From Delphinus delphis (lineage: Eukaryota; Chordata; Mammalia; Artiodactyla; Delphinidae), in assembly GCF_949987515.2 (NCBI RefSeq), contig NW_027192658.1, positions 3,286,001 through 3,350,000 on the forward strand: a stretch of DNA of 64,000 bases, read 5' to 3'. The notes under the pieces are model-generated. The model saw nothing but the letters and a program-made list of their open reading frames with translations, searched no databases and was not told the DNA's origin. Every line of letters begins with the position of its first letter. Positions within the stretch are counted from its first letter, which is position 1. This document shows positions 50,466-62,918 of the stretch, piece by piece. The position numbers and the translations under genes are program-made.

Positions 50466-52045
50466 TTGGCCAAAAAGGGGGTATGCGTTTTTTCCTGAAT
50501 ATATTCAGGAAAAAACGCATACGCCCTTTTTGGCCAACCAAGCAAGCTTGCAAAGGAAATCTGCACTACAATGAAGTCTCACTTCCCCCCGGTCAAAAGG
50601 GCCATCTGAAAAAAGTGTAAAATCCAGAAAGGCAGGACAGGCCATGGAGAACTGGGAGCCTTGTTATGCTGATGGGCGGGATGTAAATTGCCAACAACCA
50701 CTTGGGAGAAGTGTATGGTGTTTCCTGAAACAAATAAAAAACAAAGCAACAGAACCTAGGGCACTTCCACTTATGGTCCTATAGCTTAGGGAAATTAAAA
50801 TGAAAAAGACACAGCCACCCCAAAGTTTGGAACGGCTCTGTTTATAATAACCTCGTTTACCGTACAAGTTCAACATCGCACAAAGTGAAAAATGGATAAA
50901 GAAGTTGTGGTATTCACTTAGAAAGCAATATCACTCAGCAATGAAATCTATGTCATCTGGCCCTTAGCAGCACAATGAGTGGATTCAGGTATGATGATTC
51001 TAACTGAAATAAGTCACACAGAAAAAGAAACATCATAAGATATCAGTAATACACGGAATGGAAACTTGTCTACACAGGAACTGAATTACAGAACAGAACA
51101 GGGTCTCAAATTTAGAAAACCAACTTATGCTTGCTTAAGGGGAAAGGTGAGTTGGGGTGCTGCATAAAACCAGAGATTGAAATGAGCACAGATAAAGTTC
51201 CTTAAGCCAAATATGGAATAGACAAGAGCTACTCCTTGCTCAACGAAATGGACACAAAACCCCATATTAAACGCCTAAGAATGCACCTGACTAGTAAGTA
51301 TCTTAAAAGCTAAGGATTGCTATGTCTCCGAAAGAGAATCAAGCATGTGTACAGGGGCATAAACGCAGCAGTGATAGGATTGGAGATGTTCGGTGAGCAA
51401 ATGAAGACCCTTTGAAGTCATATTGCATGGTACCCATTCCACGGGTTTCAACTACCCAGGTTTAAGGTATTCTTCCTTCATCTAAAACATGCATGTGGAA
51501 CCTAGAGTATGATCAACCATGTGATCGGGAGACGTGTTCAAATATGTCTCAGTTTTCGTACCCTGGTACTCGGGTGCAACATTCCAGACGCTTTACTAAC
51601 ACTCTCCCCACTTGGAGAGTCAGTCCCTTTAACTTCCTGTTTGGCCCAGTTTGCAATTTCTGTGGAAGATGAACAGGAATAGCGAGAACCAATGAAAGAC
51701 TAGCTGGAGATGTCTGGACGGGCAAATATAACTCTCATTTCCCACCAGGAAGAGGAATTAACCAAAGGTTCAGCATGCCGGGCCGGAACCAGATTAGGGC
51801 CTGAAGCCATCCTGCGGTGTTGCGGCCAGGTCACAAGAAAGCGAGTTGAAGAAAGGAGCTCAGGGGCACTGTAATTCACAAACCTGCAGAGTTATAAATG
51901 ACAGCTATCGTCCAAAAATAGACTGAAGTAAGGCTGCCAAGAGGACTTGAAAGCGGGGCAGAATTGCAGGAAACCGATTTCAGGAGGTAGACTGGAATTG
52001 CATTGAAAGCATAGGAAAAGAGGCAGAACGTCCACAATGATGCAC
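50466..52045 (+). repeat. Satellite monomer M32 (B-form, dimer-block copy)
   Basis: Close copy of M30. Its palindrome has the GGGGGTATG change of M31 but keeps full length, so the C-to-G change is present on both members of the second dimer. Confidence 0.9.
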
Positions 52046-53621
52046 TTGGCCAAAAAGGGGGTATGCGTTTTTTCCTGAATATATTCAGGAAAAAACGCAT
52101 ACGCCCTTTTGGCCAACCAAGCAAGCTTGCAAAGGAAATCTGCACTACAATGAAGTCTCACTTCCCCCCGGTCAAAAGGGCCATCTGAAAAAAGTGTAAA
52201 ATCCAGAAAGGCAATAGGCCATGGAGAACTGGGAGCCTTGTTATGCTGATGGGCGGGATGTAAATTGCCACAGACACTCAGGAGAAGTGTATGGTGTTTC
52301 CTGAAACATCTAAAAAACAAAGCAACAGAGCCTAGGGCACTTCCGTTTATGGTCCTATAGCTTAGGGAAATTAAAATCAAAAAGACACAGCCAACCCAAA
52401 GTTTGGGACGCCTCCGTTTACAAAAACCTCGTTTACCGTACAAGTTCAATATCACAGAAAGTGAAAAATGGATAAAGAACTTGTGGTACTTACGTACAAT
52501 GCAGTATCACTCAGCAATGAAATCTATGTCATCAGGCCCGTAGCAGCATAATGAGTGGATTCAGGTACGATGATTCTAACTGAAATAAGTCACACAGAAA
52601 AAGAAACATCATAAGATATCACTAATACACGGAATGTAAACTTGGCTACAGAGGAACTGCATTCCAAAACAGAACAGGGTCTCAAATTTAGAAAACCAAC
52701 TTATGCTTGCTTAAGGGGAAAGTTGAGTTGGGGTGCTGCATAAAACCAGAGATTGAAATGAGCAAAGATAAAGTTCCTTAAGCCAAATATGGAATAGACA
52801 AGAGCTACACCTTGCTCAACGAAATGGACTCAACACCCCATATTAAACGCCTAAGAATGTACCTGACTAGTAAGTATCTTAAAACCTATGGATTGCTATG
52901 TCTCCAAAAGAGAATCAAGCGTGTGTACAGGGGCATAAACGCAGCAGTGATAGGATTGGAGATGTTCGGTGAGCAAATGAAGACCCTTTGAAGTCATATT
53001 GCATGGTACCCATTCCACGGGTTTCAATTTTCCAGGTTTAAGGTATTCTTCCTTCAGCTAAAACATGCATGTGGAACCCAGAGTATGATCAACCATGTGA
53101 ATGGGAGACGTGTTCAAATATGTCTCAGTTTTCCTCCCGTGGTACTCGGGTGCAACATTCCAGACGCTTTACTAACACTCTCCCCACTTGGAGAGTCAGC
53201 GCCTTTAACCTCCTGTTTGGCACAGTTTGCAATTTCTGCGGAAGATGAACAGGAATAGCGAGAACCAATGAGAGGCTAGCTGGAGGTGTCTGGACGGGCA
53301 AATTTAACTCTCATTTCCCACCAGGAAGAGGAAATAACCAAAGGCTCAGCGTGCCGTACCGGAACCAGATTAGGGCCTGAAGCCATCCTGCGGTGTTGCG
53401 GCCAGGTCACAAGAAAGCGAGTTGAAGAAAGGAGCTCAGGGGCACTGTAATTCACAAACCTGCAGAGTTATAAATGACAGCTATCGTCCAAAAATAGACT
53501 GAAGTAAGGCTGCCAAGAGGACTTGAAAGCGGGGCAGAATTGCAGGAAACCGATTTCAGGAGGTAGATTGGAATTGCATTGAAAGCATAGGAAAAGAGGC
53601 AGAACGTCCACAATGATGCAC
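52046..53621 (+). repeat. Satellite monomer M33 (A-form, dimer-block copy)
   Basis: Same 71-bp palindrome as M31. A private change at about 52210 (AAGGCAATAGGCC for AAGGCAGGACAGGCC) removes two bases, giving the shortest period in the array, 1,576 bp. Confidence 0.9.
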
Positions 53622-55200
53622 TTGGCCAAAAAGGGCGTATGCGTTTTTTCCTGAATATATTCAGGAAAAAACGCATACGCCCTTTTTGGCCAACCAAGCA
53701 AGCTTGCAAAGGAAATCTGCACTACAATGAAGTCTCACTTCCCCCCGGTCAAAAGGGCCATCTGAAAAAAGGGTAAAATCCAGAAAGGCAGGACAGGCCA
53801 TGGAGAACTGGGAGCCTTGTTATGCTGATGGGCGGGATGTAAATTGCCAACAACCACTCGGGAGAAGTGTATGGTGTTTCCTGAAACATCTAAAAAACAA
53901 AGCAACAGAACCTAGGGCACTTCCACTTATGGTCCTATAGCTTAGGGAAATTAAAATCAAAAAGACACAGCCACCCCAAAGTTTGGGACGGCTCTGTTTA
54001 CAAGAACCTCGTTTACAGTACAAGTTCAACATCACAGAAAGTGAAAAATGGATAAAGAAGTTGTGGTATTTACTTACAAAGCAATATCACTCAGCAATGA
54101 AATCTGTGTCACAAGGCCCTTAGCAGCACAATGAGTGGATTCAGGTATGATGATTCTAACTGAAATAAGTCACACAGAAAAAGAAACATCATAAGATATC
54201 AGTAATACACGGAATGTAAACTTGGCTACACAGGAACTGAATTACAGAACAGAACAGGGTCTCAAATTTAGAAAACCAACTTATGCTTGCTTAAGGGTAA
54301 AGGTGAGTTGGTGTGCTGCATAAAACCAGAGATTGAAATGAGCACAGATAAAGTTCCTTAAGTCAAATATGGAATAGACAAGAGCTACTCCTTGCTCAAC
54401 GAAATGGACTCAACACCGCATATTAAACGCCTAAGAATGTATCTGACTAGTAAGTATCTTAAAACCTATGGATTGCTATGTCTCCGAAAGAGAATCAAGC
54501 ATGTGTACAGGGGCATACACGCAGCAGTGATAGGATTGGAGAGGTTCGGTGAGCAAATGAAGACCCTTTGAAGTCATATTGCATGGTACCCATTACACGG
54601 GTCTTAACTCTCCAGGTTTAAGGTATTCTTCCTTCAGCTAAAACATGCATGTGGAACCCAAGTATGATCAACCATGTGAACGGGAGACGTGTTCAAATAT
54701 GTCTCAGTTTTCCTCCCCTGGTACTCGGGTGCAACATTCCAGACGCTTTACTAACACTCTCCCCACTTGGAGAGTCAGTCCCTTTAACCTCCTGTTTGGC
54801 CCAGTTTGCAATTTCTGTGGAAGATGAACAGGAATAGCGAGAACCAATGAGAGACTAGCTGGAGGTGTCTGGATGGGCAAATTTAACTCTCATTTCCCAC
54901 CAGGAAGAGGAATTAACCAAAGGCTCAGCGTGCCGTGCCAGAAACAGATTAGGGCCTGAAGACATCCTGCGGTGTTGCGGCCAGGTCACAAGAAAGCGCG
55001 TTGAAGAAAGGAGCTCAGGGGCACTGTAATTCACAAACCTGCAGAGTTATAAATGACAGCTATCGTCCAAAAATAGACTGAAGTAAGGCTGCCAAGAGGA
55101 CTTGAAAGCGGGGCAGAATTGCAGGAAACCGATTTCAGGAGGTAGACTGGAATTGCATTGAAAGCATAGGAAAAGAGGCAGAACGTCCACAATGATGCAC
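53622..55200 (+). repeat. Satellite monomer M34 (B-to-A hybrid)
   Basis: Perfect palindrome, the last one in the array. The first half is B-type with an A-like ATCACAG; from GGGTCTTAACTCTCCAGG (about 54600) it is A-like with CATGTGAACGGGAG. Confidence 0.9.
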
Positions 55201-56780
55201 TTGGCCAAAAAGGGCGTATGCATTTTTTCCTGAATATATTCAGGAAAAAACGCATACGCCCTTTTTGGCCAACCAAGCAAACTTGCAAAGGAAATCTGCA
55301 CTACAATGAAGTCTCACTTCTCCCCGGTCAAAAGGGCCATCTGAAAAAAGTGTAAAATCCAGAAAGGCAGGACAGGCCATGGAGAACTGGGAGCCTTGTT
55401 ATGCTGATGGGCGGGATGTAAATTGCCAACAGACACTCAGGAGAAGTGTATGGTGTTTCCTGAAACATCTAAAAAACAAAGCAACAGAGCCTAGGGCACT
55501 TCCACTTATGGTCCTATAGCTTAGGGAATTTAAAATCAAAAAGACACAGCCACCCCAAAGTTTGGAACGGCTCTGTTTACAAGAACCTCGTTTACAGTAC
55601 AAGTTCAACATCGCAGAAAGTGAAAAATGGATAAAAAAGTTGTGGTCATTACTTACAAAGCAATATCACTCAGCAATGAAATCTGTGTCATCAGGCCCTT
55701 AGCAACACAATGAGTGGATTCAGGTATGATGATTTTAACTGAAATAAGTCACACAGAAAAAGAAACATCATAAGATATCAGTAATACACGGAATGTAAAC
55801 TTGGCTACACAGGAACTGAATTACAGAACAGAACAGGGTCTCAAATTTAGAAAACCAACTTATGCTTGCTTAAGGGGAAAGGTGAGTTGGGGTGCTGCAT
55901 AAAACCAGAGATTGAAATGAGCACAGATAAAGTTCCTTAAGCCAAATATGGAATAGACAAGAGCTACTCCTTGCTCAACGAAATGGACTCAACACCGCAT
56001 ATTAAACGCCTAAGAATGTACCTGACTAGTAAGTATCTTAAAACCTATGGATTGCTATGTCTCCAAAAGAGAATCAAGCATGTGTACAGGGGCATAAACG
56101 CAGCAGTGATAGGATTGGAGAGGTTCGGTGAGCAAATGAAGACCCTTTGAAGTCATATTGCATGGTACCCATTCCACGGGTTTCAAATACCCAGGTTTAA
56201 GGTATTCTTCCTTCAGCTAAAACATGCATGTGGAACCTAGATTATGATCAACCATGTGATCGGGAGACGTGTTCAAATATGTCTCAGTTTTCGTACCCTG
56301 GTACTCGGGTGCAACATTCCAGACGCTTTACTAACACTCTCCCGACTTGGAGAGTCAGTCCCTTTAACCTCCTGTTTGGCCCAGTTTGCAATTTCTGCGG
56401 AAGATGAACAGGAATAGCGAGAACCAATGAGAGACTAGCTGGAGGTGTCTGGACGGGCAAATTTAACTCTCATTTCCCACCAGGAAGAGGAAATAACCAA
56501 AGGCTCAGCATGCCGTACCGGAACCAGATTAGGGCCTGAAGCCATCCTGCGGTGTTGCGGCCAGCTCAAGAGAAAGCGAGTTGAAGAAAGGAGCTCAGGG
56601 GCACTGTAATTCACAAACCTGCAGAGTTATAAATGACAGCTATCGTCCAAAAATAGACTGAAGTAAGGCTGCCAAGAGGACTTGAAAGCGGGGCAGAATT
56701 GCAGGAAACCGATTTCAGGAGGTAGACTGGAATTGCATTGAAAGCATAGGAAAAGAGGCAGAACGTCCACAATGATGCAC
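55201..56780 (+). repeat. Satellite monomer M35 (B-form)
   Basis: One palindrome mismatch (GTATGCATTTTTT). Shares the unusual TTAGGGAATTTAAAATC (TTAGTGAATTTAAAATC in M36) with its neighbour, suggesting local duplication. Confidence 0.9.
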
Positions 56781-58360
56781 TTGGCCAAAAAGGGTGTATG
56801 CGTTTTTTCCTGAATATATTCAGGAAAAAACGCATACGCCCTTTTTGGCCAACCAAGCAAGCTTGCAAAGGAAATCTGCACTACAATGAAGTCTCACTTC
56901 CCCCCGGTCAAAAGGGCCATCTGAAAAAAGTGTAAAATCCAGAAAGGCAGGACAGGCCATGGAGAACTGGGAGCCTTGTTATGCTGATGGGCGGGATGTA
57001 AATTGCCAACAGACACTTGGGAGAAGTGTATGGTGTTTCCTGAAACATCTAAAAAACAAAGCAACAGAGCCTAGGGCACTTCCACTTATGGTCCTATAGC
57101 TTAGTGAATTTAAAATCAAAAAGACACAGCCACCCCAAAGTTTGGAACGGCTCTGTTTACAAGAACCTCGTTTACAGTACAAGTTCAACATCGCAGAAAG
57201 TGAAAAATGGATAAAGAAGTTGTGGTATTTACTTACAAAGCAATATCACTCAGCAATGAAATCTGTGTCATCAGGCCCTTAGCAGCACAATGAGTGGATT
57301 CAGGTATGATGATTCTAACTGAAATAAGTCACACAGAAAAAGAAACATCATAAGTTATCAGTAATACACGGAATGGAAACTTGGCTACACAGGAACTGAA
57401 TTACAGAACAGAACAGGGTCTCAAATTTAGAAAACCAACTTATGCTTGCTTAAGGGTAAAGGTGAGTTGGCGTGCTGCATAAAACCAGAGATTGAAATGA
57501 GCACAGATAAAGTTCCTTAAGCCAAATATGGAATAGACAAGAGCTACTCCTTGCTCAACGAAATGGACTCAACACCCCATATTAAATGCCTAAGAATGTA
57601 CCTGACTAGTAAGTATCTTAAAACCTATGGATTGCTATGCCTCCAAAAGAGAATAAAGCATGTGTACAGGGGCATAAACGCAGCAGTGATAGGATTGGAG
57701 AGGTTCGGTGAGCAAATGAAGACCCTTTGAAGACATATTGCATGGTACCCATTACACGGGTCTCAACTCTCCAGGTTTAAGGTATTCTTCCTTCAGCTAA
57801 AACATGCATGTGGAACCCAGAGTATGATCAACCATGTGAATGGGAGACGTGTTCAAATATATCTCAGTTTTCCTCCCCTGGTACTCGGGTGCAACATTCC
57901 AGACGCTTTACTAACACTCTCCCCACTTGGAGAGTCAGCACCTTTAACCTCCTGTTTGGCCCAGTTTGCAATTTCTGTGGAAGATGAACAGGAATAGCGA
58001 GAACCAATGAGAGACTAGCTGGAGGTGTCTGGACGGGCAAATTTAACTCTCATTTCCCACCAGGAAGAGGAATTAACCAAAGGCTCAGTGTGCCGTACCG
58101 GAACCAGATTAGGGCCTGAAGCCATCCTGCGGTGTTGCGGCCAGCTCACAAGAAAGCGAGTTGAAGAAAGGAGCTCAGGGGCACTGTAATTCACAAACCT
58201 GCAGAGTTATAAATGACAGCTATCATCCAAAAATACACTGAAGTAAGGCTGCCAAGAGGACTTGAAAGCGGGGCAGAATTGCAGGAAACCGATTTCAGGA
58301 GGTAGACTGGAATTGCATTGAAAGCATAGGAAAAGAGGCAGAACGTCCACAATGATGCAC
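56781..58360 (+). repeat. Satellite monomer M36 (B-to-A hybrid)
   Basis: One palindrome mismatch (GGGTG, as in M2 and M8). First half B-type; the later half has CATTACACGGGTCTCAACTC and CATGTGAATGGGAG of the A type. Confidence 0.9.
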
Positions 58361-59940
58361 TTGGCCAAAAAGGGCGTATGCGTTTTTTCCTGAATATATT
58401 CAGGAAAAAGCGCATACGCCCTTTTTGGCCAACCAAGCAAGCTTGCAAAGGAAATCTGCACTACAATGAAGTCTCACTTCCCCCCGGTCAAAAGGGCTAT
58501 CTGAAAAAAGTGTAAAATCCAGAAAGGCAGGACAGGCCATGGAGAACTGGGAGCCTTGTTATGCAGATGGGCGGGATGTAAATTGCCAACAACCACTTGG
58601 GAGAAGTGGATGGTGTTTCCTGAAACATCTAAAAAACAAAGCAACAGAGCCTAGGGCACTTCCACATATAGTCCTATAGCTTAGGGAAATTAAAATCAAA
58701 AAGACACAGCCACCCCAAAGTTTGGGACGCCTCTGTTTACAAGAACCTCGTTTACCGTACAAGTTCAATATCACAGAAAGTGAAAAATGGATAAAGAACT
58801 TGTGGTACTTACGTACAATGCAATATCACTCAGCAAAAAAATCTATGTCATCAGGCCCGTAGCAGCATAATGAGTGGATTCAGGTACGATGATTCTAACT
58901 GAAATAAGTCACACAGAAAAAGAAACATCAAAAGATATCACTAATACACGGAATGTAAACTTGGCTACACAGGAACTGAATTAAAGAACAGAACAGGGTC
59001 TCAAATTTAGAAAACCAACTTATGCTTGCTTAAGGGTAAAGGTGAGTTGGGGTGCTGCATAAAACCAGAGATTGAAATGAGCACAGATAAAGTTCCTTAA
59101 GCCAAATATGGAATAGACAAGAGCTACTCCTTGCTCAACGAAATGGACTCAACACCGCATATTAAACGCCTAAGAATGTACCTGACTAGTAAGTATCTTA
59201 AAACCTATGGATTGTTATGTCTCCGAAAGAGAATCAAGCATGTGTACAGGGGCATAAATGCAGCAGTGATAGGATTGGAGAGGTTCGGTGAGCAAATGAA
59301 GACCCTTTGAAGTCATATTGCATGGTACCCATTCCACGGGTTTCAACTACCCAGGTTTAAGGTATTCTTCCTTCAGCTAAAACATGCATGTGGAACCCAG
59401 AGTATGATCAACCATGTGATCGGGAGACGTGTTCAAATATGTCTCAGTTTTCCTACCCTGGTACTCGGGTGCAACATTCCAGACGCTTTACTAACACTCT
59501 CCCGACTTGGACAGTCAGTGCCTTTAACCTCCTGTTTGGCCCAGTTTGCAATTTCTGCGGAAGATGAACAGGAATAGGGAGAACCAATGAGAGACTAGCT
59601 GGAGGTGTCTGGACGGGCAAATTTAACTCTCATTTCCCACTAGGAAGAGGAATTAACCAAAGGCTCAGCGTGCCGTGGCGGAAACAGATTAGGGCCTGAA
59701 GCCATCCTGCGGTGTTGCGGCCAGCTCACAAGAAAGTGAGTTGAAGAAAGGAGCTCAGGGGCTCTGTAATTCACAAACCTGCAGAGTTATAAATGACAGC
59801 TATCGTCCAAAAATATACTGAAGTAAGGCTGCCAAGAGGACTTGAAAGCGGGGCAGAATTGCAGGAAACCGATTTCAGGAGGTAGACTGGAATTGCATTG
59901 AAAGCGTAGGAAAAGAGGCAGAACGTCCACAATGATGCAC
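58361..59940 (+). repeat. Satellite monomer M37 (A-to-B hybrid)
   Basis: Last complete monomer. One palindrome mismatch (GGAAAAAGCG). First half A-type, later half CATGTGATCGGGAG. More private changes than mid-array monomers, as expected approaching the edge. Confidence 0.9.
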
Positions 59941-60730
59941 TTTGCCAAAAGGGCATATGCGTTTTTTCCTGAATATATTCAGGAAAAAACGCATACGCCC
60001 TTTTTGGCCAACCAAGCAAGCTTGCAAAGGAAATCTGCACTACAATGAAGTCTCACTTCCCCCAGGTCAAAAGGGCCATCAGAATAAAGTGTAAAATCCA
60101 GAAAGGCAGGACAGGCCATGGAGAACTGGGAGCCTTGTTATGCTGATGGGCGGGATGAAAATTGCCAACAGACACTCAGGAGAAGTGTATGGTGTTTCCT
60201 GAAACATCTAAAAAACAAAGCAACAGAGCCTAGGGCACTTCCACTTATGGTCCTATAGCTTAGGGAAATTAATATCAAAAAGACACAGCCACCCCAAAAT
60301 TTGGGACGGCTCTTTTTACAGGAATCTCTTCTACGGCACAAGTTAAATATCCCAGAGAGCAAATAATGGATAAAGAAGTTGCGGTACTTCTGTACAACAG
60401 AATACCACTCAGCAATGAAATCTATGTCACCAGGCCCGTACCAACATAATGAGTGGATTGAGGCACGATGATTCTAAGTGAAATAAGTCACACAGAAAAA
60501 GAAACATCATAAGGTATCACTAATACACGGAATGTGAACTTGGCTACACATGAACTGAATTACAAAACAGAACAGGGTCTCAAGTTTAGAAAACCAACTT
60601 ATGCCTGCTTAAGGGGGAAGGTGAGTTGGGGTGCTGCATAAAAGCAGAGTTTGCAATTAGCACAGATACCGTTCCATAAGCCAAATATGTAATAGACAAG
60701 AGCTACCCCTTGCTCAACGAAATGGATTCA
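59941..60730 (+). repeat. M38: truncated right-edge monomer
   Basis: Starts with a damaged 71-bp palindrome (TTTGCCAAAAGGGCATATG in the left arm). Core-like to about 60290, then diverged: TTTTTACAGGAATCTC, TACGGCACAAGTTAAATATC. From 60645 it carries GAGTTTGCAATTAGCACAG, matching the left-edge monomer rather than the core. The monomer stops inside its L1-derived part at GGATTCAACA, where the flanking L1 begins. Confidence 0.9.
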
Positions 60731-61470
60731 ACAATGAGGTATCACCTCACACCTGGTAGAATAGGCATCATTGAAAATCTACAAACAAAAAATGCTGGAA
60801 AGGGTGTGGAGAAAAGGAACCCTCTTCCACTATTGTTGGGAATATAAATTGATACAGTCATTATGGAGAACAATATGGAATTTCTTAAGAAACTAACAAT
60901 AGAATTACCATAGGATACAGCAATCCCAGTACTGGACATATACCCAGACAAAACCATAAATCAAAAAGAGTCATTCACCGCAATGTTCATTGCATCACTA
61001 TTTACAATATCGAGGTAATGGAAGCAACCTAAATGCCCACAGACAGACGAATGCATAAAGCTGTGGTACATATATAAAATGGAATATTACTCAGCCATGA
61101 AAAGGAATGAAATTGGGTCATTTGTAGAGACGTCGATGGATCTAGAGACTGTCATACAGAGTGAAGTAAGTCAGAAAGAGAAAAACAAATCTTGTATATT
61201 AATGCATATATGTGGAACCTAGAAAAACTGTACAGATTAACCATTTTGCAAGGCATAAACAGAGCAACAGATGTAGACAACAAACGTATGGACAACAAGG
61301 GGGGAAAGCTGTTGGGGGGGTGGTGGTGGGAGGAGTTGAGAGACTGGGATTGGCATGTATACATTTATATGTATAAAATAGATAACCAATAAGAACCTGC
61401 TGTATAAAAATATAAAATAAAATTCAAAATTAAAAAGAAGTAAAATTTAAAAAATAAAACAGAAAAAACA
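60731..61470 (+). mobile_element. 5'-truncated L1 (LINE-1) 3' end, sense strand
   Basis: Starts in the last part of ORF2 (ACAATGAGGTATCACCTCAC) and runs through the 3' untranslated region with TATATGTGGAACCTAG, ACAACAAACGTATGGACAAC, a G-rich stretch near 61300-61340 and AATAAGAACCTGCTGTATAA, ending in an A-rich tail (about 61405-61470). The 3' end is of a kind I associate with cetacean L1 copies (recalled). The ORF2 remnant is too short and broken to encode a protein. No target-site duplication was seen. It abuts the truncated satellite monomer directly, sharing ACA at 60731-60733. Confidence 0.85.
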
Positions 61471-62770
61471 ATTATTCCCTGCACATACATGTATTTATAT
61501 GAATAAATTATTTCCATGCTTATATCTGTAAATACAAAAAAGAGGAATAAAATCTACCTTGAACCAAAAACGAAAAAGAGAAAAAAAACACAGAACCCAC
61601 CAGTTACACAGAGGAAAACCGTATCAGGGCACTTGCTCCAGTTGTAAACAATTCTGAAGTTGGTCAGTGGTGGGGAATCGTCTCCCATTCAGCCAGCAGC
61701 CCCCACGCAACAAGCGTCCTCATTGCAAAGCTGGGGCACCGTGCCGAGGCATCTGTGAGTAAACGTGAGCTGAGCCCCAGGCCAGTTGCTGCTGAACTAT
61801 TCCCACCCGTCCCAGGTAAAACACCTGAATATATACAAGGACTTGAAAGCCTAGAGGAAGGGCCATAGAGCCACACGAGTGACAGCATGCCGGCCGACTT
61901 GGTGCCTGCAGGCCAGCCAGGATGGTCCTGGCCCTGGGTGCTCTTCTGGAAGATTTCCATTTCCCTGCCTGAGATACCCGTCCTGTCCCTGCCCCCACTG
62001 CTTTTTTCCTTCCTCACCTCTGCCCAGGGAGAAATTCCAGCAGCAGGTATGGGTGACACATCCTCTTCTTTAGCAGGTGGCAGCCTGGCAACTGCTGCAG
62101 AAAGTCCAGCAGAGCCCCACTCACACTGGGCCACCCACAAAGCCGTGGCCTCTCACTCCCTCCCACCAGCCCAGCCCCGAGACTGCTGACAGGGCAGAGA
62201 AAATGGCGTCAGGCACGGCTGCAGGGGCTCTTGCTGCCTGGAGTGGTATTTATATTGATCTCAACCCAGGCACACCTGGGGAGGGCTGGCCGGCACAGTA
62301 AGGCTGCCCAGGTCAGCCAATCATCACCCCTCAGGGGCTCACAGTTGCAGAAAATGGAACTTGCTGAACCGGCCAGGTCCAAGGAACAGGTGTGGGCTCC
62401 TGAGAGTCAGGATAGACAAGGGGCTGCAGCTTTGGCTTGTTTTCTAATCATTTTATCTGGCCCATGAGTGGGAGACAACTTCAAGAAAACCCTCTCCTAA
62501 TGAGAGGAACCCAGGAGTCAGGCAGAGGAGGGGTGGGTGGTGGTTGGAGACAGAGGCCTGGTGCCCCGGGTGCAGTGGAAGTCTCTGGAAGACCAGGTGG
62601 AGGGAGGCCTCACGGAGTGATGCCCAGGGTCACAGACCTGTCGCAGCTGCTGTTTGTTAGTTCAAGTCCTGCTCTGAGGTGCTCTGTGTCAGCTCTGAGC
62701 GACAGGTGAGCTGGGGGTGCTCTGCAATGAGGGCTATGTGCACGGTTCCTGTGTGCCCAGCCCTGCCACG
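61471..62770. other. Unrecognised non-satellite flank
   Basis: The first ~170 bp are AT-rich and simple in composition, and may include degenerate L1 tail. From about 61640 the DNA is GC-rich and looks single copy. Open frames of up to 158 codons on the minus strand (61664-62140) and about 100 codons on the plus strand (61887-62189) overlap each other and show no domain I recognise. No splice pattern, repeat family or RNA gene could be supported. Confidence 0.5.
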
Positions 62771-62918
62771 GTACCTGCAAGGGTAGCTCTGTATCCTGGG
62801 AGGGGCCTGACCACGAGAGCCCCGTGGGCTGGGGTGGGGGTGGGGTACCTGCCCAGGTGAGCTCCATATTCTGGGATTGGTCTGACCACGAGAGCCCCAT
62901 GGGCTGCTGGGGACCTGG
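62771..62918 (+). repeat. 74-bp tandem duplication, two diverged copies
   Basis: Copy 1 begins GTACCTGCAAGGGTAGCTCT at 62771 and copy 2 begins GTACCTGCCCAGGTGAGCTC at 62845. Both contain TCTGGGA-like sequence, then CTGACCACGAGAGCCCC and GTGGGCTG/ATGGGCTG. The period is 74 bp. A G-rich stretch (about 62831-62845) joins the copies. The second copy runs directly into the retroviral remnant. Confidence 0.8.

Larger units (their letters stand above)
45842..53720 (+). repeat. Two-monomer higher-order repeat, 2.5 copies (3,158-bp period)
   Basis: Order is M29-M30, M31-M32, M33. A-type members share a one-base deletion (TTGCCACAGACAC) and B-type members share AAACAAATAAAAAAC. Small private changes separate copies: TGTAATCTTGG in M29 but TGTAAACTTGG in M31 and M33, and the palindrome change GGGGGTATG only in M31-M33. 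It shows that the local unit of amplification is a dimer. Confidence 0.85.
1..60730 (+). repeat. Cetacean-type 1.58-kb satellite array
   Basis: One tandem array, all monomers in the same orientation. Counting from the first base of the palindrome in each monomer, 38 landmarks lie 1,576-1,580 bp apart, mean 1,579.5. Core monomers differ by a few percent; the outer ~1.4 kb on the left and ~0.44 kb on the right are clearly more diverged, as expected where unequal exchange no longer homogenises an array. Known: a ~1,579-bp satellite is the common cetacean highly repetitive component in delphinids (recalled, not searched). Strand is given as the sense of the L1-derived part. No kinetochore role can be read from the sequence; no canonical CENP-B box was found by eye. 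Confidence 0.95.

Noticed and set aside
51892..52455. 187-codon minus-strand open frame in M33
   Set aside because: Created by two small deletions (one T in the palindrome, two bases near 52210) that join frames closed in other monomers; chance fusion.
1..60730. CENP-B box search
   Set aside because: Candidates such as TTCG...CTCGGG in CAGTTTTCGTACCCTGGTACTCGGG have the wrong spacing; no 17-bp match to the canonical motif was seen, though the scan was by eye.
1..60730. CRISPR array or bacterial repeat system
   Set aside because: The period is ~1.58 kb with diverging full-length monomers and no short repeat-spacer structure; the L1 and ERV sequences show a mammalian genome.
61664..62140. 158-codon minus-strand open frame in the right flank
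   Set aside because: GC-rich DNA with open frames on both strands, no recognisable domain and no splice or promoter evidence.
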